Positions 7,526-13,135 of a stretch of DNA of 16,111 nt are shown piece by piece. How positions within the stretch are numbered: position 1 is the first letter of the stretch; the number at the start of each line of letters is the position of its first letter. Position numbers and translations under genes: made by a program. The notes below the pieces were generated by a model. That model saw only the letters and a list, made by a program, of their open reading frames with translations. It was not told where the DNA came from and did not search any database. Source of the DNA: Anaerolineales bacterium (GTDB lineage Bacteria; Chloroflexota; Anaerolineae; Anaerolineales; Villigracilaceae); assembly GCA_028689195.1 (NCBI GenBank), contig JAQTWR010000016.1:1-16111 (forward strand). Direction: 5' to 3'.

Positions 7526-7543
7526 TTATTGCTCCTTCTTATT

Positions 7544-7604
7544 TTAGGTAATTAGGAAAAAGGTAATGAGGAAACAGGGCAATCCCTAATCCCTAATTAC
7601 CTAA
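7544..7604. repeat. 13-bp inverted repeat between the kinase gene and ahcY
   Basis: TTAGGTAATTAGG at 7544-7556 pairs perfectly with CCTAATTACCTAA at 7592-7604. The interior carries further GGTAATGAGG and CCCTAATCCCTAATTACC variants, giving several alternative pairings. The element fills the 83-bp gap and ends just before the ahcY ribosome binding site. No U-tract follows on the minus strand, so it is not an obvious terminator. Confidence 0.6.
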
Positions 7605-7608
7605 TTGA

Positions 7609-8565
7609 CTATTTTATTAATTCATCCAACTTTCCGCTGTCGTCAAAATGCTTGCGGAAGCGTTCGACAAATTCTCGTTTTGTATAACTGTGATTTTGCG
7701 TGCCGCGCTGTTCGAGACAATACACCGCGCTGAGCGAACCGATTTCGCCGCACAACTTCCAATCGAAGCCGTGAGAATAACCCGCGAGGAATCCGCCGCG
7801 GAAGGCGTCGCCTACGCCGGTTGGGTCAACAATTTCATCTTCGGGAACCGTCGGGATGTGAACCGAATCGCCGCCCATATATAAATCCGCGCCGTCTTTT
7901 CCGCGCGTGATAACCAATACTTTGACGTGCTGAAGGATTTGGTCGAGACTCCATCCCGTCTTCTTGGAGATAAGTCCAAATTCGTAATCGTTACAGAAGA
8001 GGAAGTGCGCGCCTTCCATATCGCGCGCGAGTTCGCTGCCTTCGAGCCGCAGCACTTGCTGGCTTGGATCGTATAAATACTTAATTTCCAATTCGCGGCA
8101 CTCGGCGGGGAATTTCATCATCGCATCGGGCGCGCTCGGCGAGACAATCACAAGATCGGGTTTTTTATCCAGATCTTTGAGCGATTGCATCGCGGAGTGT
8201 CCCATCGCGCCGGGGTAGAAGGACGCGATTTGCGCGGAGGCTTGATCGGTGGTCGCAAAAAACGACGCGGTAAAAACGCCGGGGACGACTTGCATCAGCG
8301 AAGTGTCTATGCCTTTCGCGTCGAGCCATGCGCGATAATCGCCAAAATCCTCGCCGACGGTCGCCATCACGCGCGGCTTTTCGCCGAGCAGCGCCATGGT
8401 GTACGCAATGTTCGGCGCAATACCGCCGCGCTGCCGGGACATGCCATCCACCAAAAATGACAGGCTGATGGACGCCAGACGTTCGGGCAAAATTTGTTCT
8501 TTGAATAGACCGGGGAAGGTCATCAAATAATCGTATGCTACAGAACCAGTGAGAAGTATGTCCAT
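7609..8565 (-). CDS. PfkB-family sugar/nucleoside kinase, probable adenosine kinase
   Basis: A 318-residue ribokinase-fold enzyme. The substrate-side N-terminal motif is GGIAPNIAYTMALLG (47-61). The PfkB signature DPTGVGDAFRGGFLAG (247-262) carries the anion hole and the catalytic base D253, and ITRGKDGADLY supplies a nucleotide-binding strand. PfkB enzymes phosphorylate ribose, fructose phosphates or nucleosides; adenosine is inferred here because the next gene downstream is ahcY, whose product is adenosine. The start at 8565 (MDILLTGS) is preferred. A longer in-frame start at 8589 would lie inside a strong hairpin (8584-8603). A weak GAG precedes the chosen ATG by about 7 nt. Ribokinase specificity is the main alternative. 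Confidence 0.85.
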   Translation of the reverse strand: MDILLTGSVAYDYLMTFPGLFKEQILPERLASISLSFLVDGMSRQRGGIAPNIAYTMALLGEKPRVMATVGEDFGDYRAWLDAKGIDTSLMQVVPGVFTASFFATTDQASAQIASFYPGAMGHSAMQSLKDLDKKPDLVIVSPSAPDAMMKFPAECRELEIKYLYDPSQQVLRLEGSELARDMEGAHFLFCNDYEFGLISKKTGWSLDQILQHVKVLVITRGKDGADLYMGGDSVHIPTVPEDEIVDPTGVGDAFRGGFLAGYSHGFDWKLCGEIGSLSAVYCLEQRGTQNHSYTKREFVERFRKHFDDSGKLDELIK

Positions 8566-8577
8566 GTTTACTCGCAG

Positions 8578-8603
8578 AAAAAGGCGCACTCTTGCGAGTG
8601 CGC
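8578..8603 (-). terminator. Intrinsic terminator-like hairpin just upstream of the PfkB kinase start
   Basis: On the minus strand GCGCACTC, a GCAA tetraloop and GAGTGCGC form a perfect 8-bp stem (8603-8584) followed by CCTTTTTC (T-run at 8582-8578). It lies 87 nt after the M24 peptidase stop and its T-run ends 12 nt before the kinase ATG. It may simply end the peptidase transcript, or act as an attenuator in the kinase leader. Confidence 0.75.
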
Positions 8604-8689
8604 TGGATTTATTAACACGCGTGAGTTTATCACGGCATAACTGGATTGTCTAGAAATTGGAGTTGCAATTTTTAATTTGAGCGGAAGTT

Positions 8690-9796
8690 TTATCCAACTA
8701 CTCTTATCTCGCGCGGCATATCGCTTAAAACATCTACGCCGTTTTCCGTAACGACGACATCATCTTCGACGCGGACGCCGTTGCGATTGGTCAAATAAAT
8801 ACCCGGCTCGACGGTATACGCCATGCCCGCTTCAAGCAACTGCATATTATCTCCGCGCATATAAGGTTCTTCGTGTCCTTCCATGCCAATGCCGTGACCC
8901 GTGCGGTGCGTAAAGTGTTTTCCATAACCCGCCTTTTCAATCACGTCGCGCGCGGCAATATCCACAGCCGCGCAAGGGACTCCCGGCTTGCCGGCGGCGC
9001 GACCTGCCGCGTTTGCTTCCTGCGTGATTTCATGGATTTTCCGGCATTCGTCATCCACATCGCCGACGGCGAAAGTGCGCGTCAGGTCTGACATATATCC
9101 GTTGTATCCCGCGCCCCAATCTATAACCAACAGATCGCCCGCTTGTAGTTTTCTCTCGCTGGGAGAAGCGTGCGGGTTCGCGGAATTCGGTCCCGAAGAA
9201 ACAATTGGAGAGAATGGAAGTTCCGGGTCGGAATCATGTTTGAATAATTGAACGACCAATTCCGAAGATACTTCGCGTTCGGTCATGCCGATCTTGATTT
9301 GCGGAAGGGTCGCCTCCAGCGCGTCTTGCGCGATCTTGACCGCGCGGCGCATCGCTTCGATTTCCTCCTGATCTTTTTTCAAACGCAGCGCAGCCAGCGT
9401 CTCGCTTGCATCGGGATACCTGGCTTTGGGCGCGCCCGTTTGTATATAATTAAATTCCATCAGGCGCAATTGGCGCGGCTCGACGCCGATGAGTTTGCCA
9501 TCCAGCCCCAAGACCTGCGCGGCTTTGCGGAAAGCGTCATCCCATTCGCTTGGAAGTTCGCCATACGGAATGGCTTGCACCTTGTATGGGAACATCTCCA
9601 CTTTGGGGAGTTCAAGTTCGGGCAAAACCAGCAGAGGGGCTTGGTCTGCAGTAACAAACAGCACGACAGGGCGTTCCATCAAGTGGAAATGCAAGCCAGT
9701 CAAATAGGTCAGGGTGGGACCCGGATTCAACACAACAGCATCCAATCCGGCGGTCGTCAACGACGCGGTCAGGTTTTTCAAGCGGGCGATGGTCAC
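8690..9796 (-). CDS. M24-family metallopeptidase, Xaa-Pro aminopeptidase/dipeptidase type
   Basis: A 368-residue cytoplasmic enzyme of the pita-bread fold that removes residues next to proline from peptides. The N-terminal creatinase-like domain covers about 1-130 and the catalytic M24 domain about 140-368. All five metal ligands are visible: D226 in IDWGAGYNGYMSDLTR, D237 in the same block, H301 in THRTGHGIGMEGHEEPY, E330 in YTVEPGIY and E344 in VRVEDDV. H209 in PHASPS is the usual substrate-side histidine. Length and order match PepQ/PepP-like proteins; which of these substrates it prefers cannot be told. The ATG at 9796 lies 12 bp after the SDR stop, so the two genes are probably cotranscribed. 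A hairpin terminator follows. Confidence 0.93.
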   Translation of the reverse strand: MTIARLKNLTASLTTAGLDAVVLNPGPTLTYLTGLHFHLMERPVVLFVTADQAPLLVLPELELPKVEMFPYKVQAIPYGELPSEWDDAFRKAAQVLGLDGKLIGVEPRQLRLMEFNYIQTGAPKARYPDASETLAALRLKKDQEEIEAMRRAVKIAQDALEATLPQIKIGMTEREVSSELVVQLFKHDSDPELPFSPIVSSGPNSANPHASPSERKLQAGDLLVIDWGAGYNGYMSDLTRTFAVGDVDDECRKIHEITQEANAAGRAAGKPGVPCAAVDIAARDVIEKAGYGKHFTHRTGHGIGMEGHEEPYMRGDNMQLLEAGMAYTVEPGIYLTNRNGVRVEDDVVVTENGVDVLSDMPREIRVVG

Positions 9797-9808
9797 GAAA
9801 GTCTCCTA

Positions 9809-10615
9809 TCATAGATTGTGATTCTTTTTTGAAAATGCGTAAGCAATCCAATCTATGATAATGGGGAACAACGTTTCCAAAGCGATAATGATATGAAAGC
9901 GCCACGGAATGATCAAACTGCGGCGCGGACGCTTCGCGACGCCCACCACGCGGCTGGCGACATACTCAGAACTCATGTGCGCCATTAGCGCCGAGTTGAC
10001 CTTGCCGTACGCTTTATTCTTGCCGACATGCCGCCCAAACTCGGTAGCCGCCGGACCCGGATAAATTCCGCTGACCTTGACGCCCAGCGGAGCCACTTCG
10101 CGGCGCAGCGCATCGGTGAACGCGCGCACGCCAAATTTACTCGCCGAGTAACTGGCGGCAAGCGGCGTGGCGACAAAACTTGCGACAGAACCCATGTTGA
10201 TAATATGTCCCTCGCCGCGTTTGAGCATGTGCGGCAGCGCCTCGCGCGTGACCTGCATCAAACTGACGAGATTGACATGCACGAGCATATCCACGTCGCG
10301 TTCAGGCGAGTGATTCTCAAACCATTCCACGCGCCCAATGCCCGCGTTGTTAAAGAGAATATCAATTTGACCGTATAGATCGAGCGTGGTTTGCACCATA
10401 TTGGTCACGTCGGCGCTTTCCATAATGTCCACAGGGATCGCCATCGCTTCGCCGCCCATATCTTGAATTTTTATGGCGAGGTTTTGCAAACGGTCAATGC
10501 GCCGCGCTGCAAGGACGACCTTGCATCCTTCCTTTGCGAAAAGTAAAGCGGCGTCCTCCCCAAACCCGGAGGATGCGCCTGTGATAAGTACGACTTTATT
10601 TTTTAGGCTGGTCAT
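9809..10615 (-). CDS. SDR-family NAD(P)-dependent oxidoreductase
   Basis: A 268-residue classical short-chain dehydrogenase/reductase. The cofactor loop is TGASSGFG (12-19), NNAG is at 89-92, and the catalytic S143, Y156 and K160 are in place (SVAS and YSASK), followed by PGPAATEFG. An arginine pair in AARRIDRL after the second strand suggests NADP(H) preference. The C-terminal 40 residues are hydrophobic (HIIIALETLFPIIIDWIAY), so membrane association is likely, as in some lipid-acting SDRs. The substrate is unknown. It is the first gene of a leftward pair with the M24 peptidase and is divergent from the response regulator gene. Confidence 0.93.
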   Translation of the reverse strand: MTSLKNKVVLITGASSGFGEDAALLFAKEGCKVVLAARRIDRLQNLAIKIQDMGGEAMAIPVDIMESADVTNMVQTTLDLYGQIDILFNNAGIGRVEWFENHSPERDVDMLVHVNLVSLMQVTREALPHMLKRGEGHIINMGSVASFVATPLAASYSASKFGVRAFTDALRREVAPLGVKVSGIYPGPAATEFGRHVGKNKAYGKVNSALMAHMSSEYVASRVVGVAKRPRRSLIIPWRFHIIIALETLFPIIIDWIAYAFSKKNHNL

Positions 10616-10899
10616 GTATTTTCTCAGTGCTTTCGTGTTGTGGTTTTATCATCCGAACCAATATGAAAAATCTTTGTTATGAAGTGGAATCGATTTGCGG
10701 CATAGGCGAACTCAAATCACTCAACAAGAACGATTATACCGTGGGACTATCTTGATTTTCATCTGTGAATATAAAACAGATCGTACTTCCCTCACAAAAA
10801 AAAGCGTTTAGGGTAAAATCTCATTTGAAGGGAGGAAAGATAGAAAGATCATCTCCTATAAAAAATCAGCCGCCGCTGTAGATAAACAAGGAGAAGTTC
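10616..10899. promoter_or_regulatory. Divergent intergenic region between the SDR and response regulator genes
   Basis: These 284 bp hold no gene that I can support. They are AT-rich and must carry promoters in both directions. A weak rightward candidate is CTCACA (10791-10796) with 17-nt spacing to TAAAAT (10814-10819). An AAGGAG at 10888-10893, 6 nt before the ATG at 10900, is the response regulator ribosome binding site. A purine-rich run GAAGGGAGGAAAGATAGAAAG lies between. I see no clear operator. Confidence 0.35.
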
Positions 10900-11562
10900 A
10901 TGTTAAATCAAAACAAGATAAGCATTCTGTTAGCGGATGACGACCTTTTCACAAGAGAAGGCATTCGCACATTGCTTGGCAAAAAAGCGCCTGATATAGA
11001 AATTATAGGCGAAACAGGAAGTGGAAACGGAATAAAACAATTGATCGCGGATTTACGTCCCCAAATTTTATTATTAGATTTAGTCATGCCGAATTTAATA
11101 CCTGCCGAGCAGGTAAAATGGGTATGTGAAAATTATCCGAACACAACTGTATTAATATTATCCTCCCACACTGACGAACGCTACTTAGCGAACATGATGG
11201 AAGCGGGTGCGGCAGGATGTTTAGATAAGGGAGTCTTAGTGTCTAAATTGATTTCGGAGATTCGCCGCGCCGCCGATGGTCATATTCTATTTGACAAAAT
11301 ACAGCAGGATAAGGCAAGTCAATGGAGAAAGAACATAGGCGACAAAATAGAATCGTTAACCGACCAGGAGCGCGCCATTCTTAAGTGTCTCGCGCAAGGC
11401 ATGGACAACAAGGAAATTGCGGCAAAGTTAGACGTCACAATTACAACAGTATCCTTTCACACAAAAAATATATTTGTGAAATTACAAGTGAAATCACGCC
11501 TGCAAGCGGCTCTTTGGGCTAGGGATAATTTGCCTGACAACCTATATAAAAACATAGGTTAA
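10900..11562 (+). CDS. NarL/FixJ-type response regulator with LuxR DNA-binding domain
   Basis: A 220-residue two-domain transcription regulator. The receiver domain (about 7-122) has the acidic pocket ADDD (12-15), the phosphoacceptor D60 in LLLDLVMP, the switch serine in LILSSHT and the conserved lysine K110 in CLDKG. The LuxR helix-turn-helix is at about 150-210: LTDQERAILKCLAQGMDNKEIA, then TTVSFHTKNIFVKLQVKSR. Phosphorylation by a sensor kinase would be expected to change DNA binding. No histidine kinase is encoded in the window, so it is an orphan here. Sequence composition is distinctly AT-richer than in the flanking genes (for example 19 G/C in 11041-11100 versus 39 in 3061-3120). The two exported proteins downstream are natural candidate targets; that is inference. 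Confidence 0.95.
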   Translation: MLNQNKISILLADDDLFTREGIRTLLGKKAPDIEIIGETGSGNGIKQLIADLRPQILLLDLVMPNLIPAEQVKWVCENYPNTTVLILSSHTDERYLANMMEAGAAGCLDKGVLVSKLISEIRRAADGHILFDKIQQDKASQWRKNIGDKIESLTDQERAILKCLAQGMDNKEIAAKLDVTITTVSFHTKNIFVKLQVKSRLQAALWARDNLPDNLYKNIG

Positions 11563-11597
11563 AGACTATAGTTTTGTATAGGGACAAAATGAAGGGA

Positions 11598-11626
11598 TTG
11601 GCATAGAATTTTTCTTGTATCAAAAT
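11598..11626 (+). promoter_or_regulatory. Candidate sigma-70-type promoter before the exported-protein pair
   Basis: TTGGCA at 11598-11603 is separated by 17 nt from CAAAAT at 11621-11626, within the 83-bp gap after the response regulator gene. Each hexamer matches consensus at four or five of six positions. The pair of genes could thus be transcribed on its own as well as by read-through. Confidence 0.4.
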
Positions 11627-11645
11627 CAAATCACAAGGAGAATTT

Positions 11646-12401
11646 TTGTTTCAAAGCAAAAAGGGAAGATTACTGATTGGATTGACAGTCATACTATTTT
11701 TTATTGCTGTCGCATACTATACTACGGCAAGAGCGCAAGTAGCGAATGCCGATGAAGTTGTAAAAATGGTTAATGACTGGAAAGCTAGGAAAGCCAAAGA
11801 TCTGAAACACGGTCAATGGGTACATATGGTTTATTCCGTCACCTCAGAAAACCGCAGCGGGGTTATTTTGCCAGACGAGCAGATGATGCCATCGTCATAT
11901 ACACAAGAAGATTGGTACTATATAAACAAGGATGGATTGGTGGAGAAAGGGGTATTTAGCATGAAAGATAACGATGGAAATATTTTTCAGCAATCCGCTT
12001 ATCAAAACAATACTTATTTCAATCTTACATTTGGAGAGCGTATGGTGGAAGATCAACCACCCTACCCTTTTAATTTTGACTTTGGGGTTGCAAGCAATAT
12101 AATGGATGCCAAAGCGATCAAAAAATCAGACGAAAAAGTGAAGGGGAAATCAAGAGTTGTGTATTCATACATCGAGACGCTAAAACTTCCCACCCAACTC
12201 GGTCAGGACGACGTTATTGTAGACACAATCATGACAAAAGATTATTTCGATAAAGAGAGCGGGGACTTTGTCCAAACCGAAACAATTTGGACTCTGGCGA
12301 ATGGCGCGCAAATTGTTGACAATTCGGTGGAAATCATTAGCATTGACGGCTTTCCCGATGCTCCCGATGAAATCCTAAAAGTTTTGGAGGAAGTAAAATG
12401 A
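11646..12401 (+). CDS. Unrecognised exported protein (251 aa), TTG start
   Basis: I do not recognise the family with confidence. The start is TTG, supported by an AAGGAG 5 nt upstream. Residues 1-30 are a signal peptide or membrane anchor: KKGR, then a hydrophobic stretch LLIGLTVILFFIAVAYY and a possible cleavage after ARA (A30). The rest (about 220 residues) is soluble, rich in alternating beta-type segments, aromatic residues and acids, with no cysteine pair or repeat. The C-terminal half (LPTQLGQDDVIVDTIMTKDY, then DGFPDAPDEI) is reminiscent of LolA/RseB-like lipid- or protein-binding folds, but this is only a resemblance. Its stop overlaps the start of the next gene in ATGA, so the two products are probably made together and may work together outside the membrane. 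AT-rich like the response regulator gene upstream. Confidence 0.8.
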   Translation: MFQSKKGRLLIGLTVILFFIAVAYYTTARAQVANADEVVKMVNDWKARKAKDLKHGQWVHMVYSVTSENRSGVILPDEQMMPSSYTQEDWYYINKDGLVEKGVFSMKDNDGNIFQQSAYQNNTYFNLTFGERMVEDQPPYPFNFDFGVASNIMDAKAIKKSDEKVKGKSRVVYSYIETLKLPTQLGQDDVIVDTIMTKDYFDKESGDFVQTETIWTLANGAQIVDNSVEIISIDGFPDAPDEILKVLEEVK

Positions 12402-12898
12402 AAATCAAAATCTTTTTACTCGCCCTTACGGCTACGATAATACTGGTTGCCAATTTTCAACCCGCGTTAGCAGGGAGCTGGATGTATCACTACTCAGCTG
12501 TATATGTACAAGCCACAAGCTACGGCGGCGGCGGAAAAAAGATCTCAAAAATATCAAATACGCAGTGGCTGGCAGAGATTTCAACCATTACAACCCCGGG
12601 ACTAGCGACGGTTCCCGTCGGATGGACATACTGGACTTCAAGAGAATTGTGCAATGGCTCTATTAAAAGTCAAAAAATACACTCTGGTAGATCAGTGAGA
12701 ACTTCCACTGGAACAACCTATAATTATCAATATATGACAACACAATCTTGTAGTATAGGAACAAGAACCGCTCAGGTTTTGGGAAAACACGAAGTTCTTG
12801 GTTCCAAATATATTTATCGGGATAATTGGATAAGATCTGCTAACATATCGGATGTTAAAACGTCAGCCGAAGACCTGCCAGATGAAGATATACCATAA
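12398..12898 (+). CDS. Unrecognised secreted protein (166 aa) coupled to the preceding gene
   Basis: No family recognised. Residues 1-25 are a classic signal peptide (MKIKIF, hydrophobic core, cleavage after PALA before GSW). The mature part of about 140 residues is rich in Ser, Thr, Tyr, Gly and Trp and looks like a beta-rich secreted domain. It has two cysteines, in RELCNGS and TQSCSIG, which could form one disulfide. The C-terminus is acidic (EDLPDEDIP). The start ATG overlaps the preceding stop by four bases, which gives translational coupling. No catalytic motif is visible. A surface-exposed, adhesive or binding role is possible but not supported by any motif. Confidence 0.8.
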   Translation: MKIKIFLLALTATIILVANFQPALAGSWMYHYSAVYVQATSYGGGGKKISKISNTQWLAEISTITTPGLATVPVGWTYWTSRELCNGSIKSQKIHSGRSVRTSTGTTYNYQYMTTQSCSIGTRTAQVLGKHEVLGSKYIYRDNWIRSANISDVKTSAEDLPDEDIP

Positions 12899-12931
12899 AA
12901 ACCAGCGCAACTGATATTCTGCAGCAAATGA

Positions 12932-13060
12932 GAGTGTCTAATCGCATGGGCTTATTTCCAGCGTCTAACCACGGAGGCGCTGAAACACGGAGAAAAAACT
13001 TTAAATTACTCTGCGTCTCAGTGGTTAAAGATTTTTTCTAGCCCATCATTTTAGACACTC
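12932..13060. repeat. 129-bp MITE-like element with imperfect terminal inverted repeats
   Basis: The outer 21-bp ends match in inverted orientation at 17 of 21 positions: GAGTGTCTAA...ATGGGCT at 12932-12952 against AGCCCAT...TTAGACACTC at 13040-13060. Inside, TAACCACGGAG...ACACGGAGAAAAA and CTCTGCGTCTCAGTGGTTAAAG form a second, nested imperfect palindrome. From memory, the inner motif resembles a dispersed non-coding repeat common in environmental bacterial genomes. It carries no gene. Confidence 0.6.
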
Positions 13061-13080
13061 CCCAGCAAATAGGATTAAAC

Positions 13081-13117
13081 AAAAACGACTTGCTTATTGT
13101 ATTGGCAAGTCGTTTTT
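13081..13117. terminator. Strong bidirectional intrinsic terminator between convergent genes
   Basis: AAAAACGACTTGC at 13081-13093 and GCAAGTCGTTTTT at 13105-13117 form a perfect 13-bp stem with an 11-nt loop. On the plus strand the stem leads into TTTTTT, and on the minus strand the A-run supplies the matching T-tract. It lies 18 bp after the Lon stop on the minus strand and serves the rightward exported-protein genes as well. Confidence 0.9.
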
Positions 13118-13135
13118 TATAAATAAATTTAGAAT

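Noticed and set aside
7526..8690. S-adenosylhomocysteine or SAM riboswitch ahead of ahcY or the kinase
   Set aside because: Hairpins are present, but I could not match the conserved core sequences of known SAH or SAM riboswitch classes.
9248..9814. Plus-strand open frame of 188 codons opposite the M24 peptidase gene
   Set aside because: The peptidase strand has all five metal ligands in frame; the opposite frame has biased composition and no motif.
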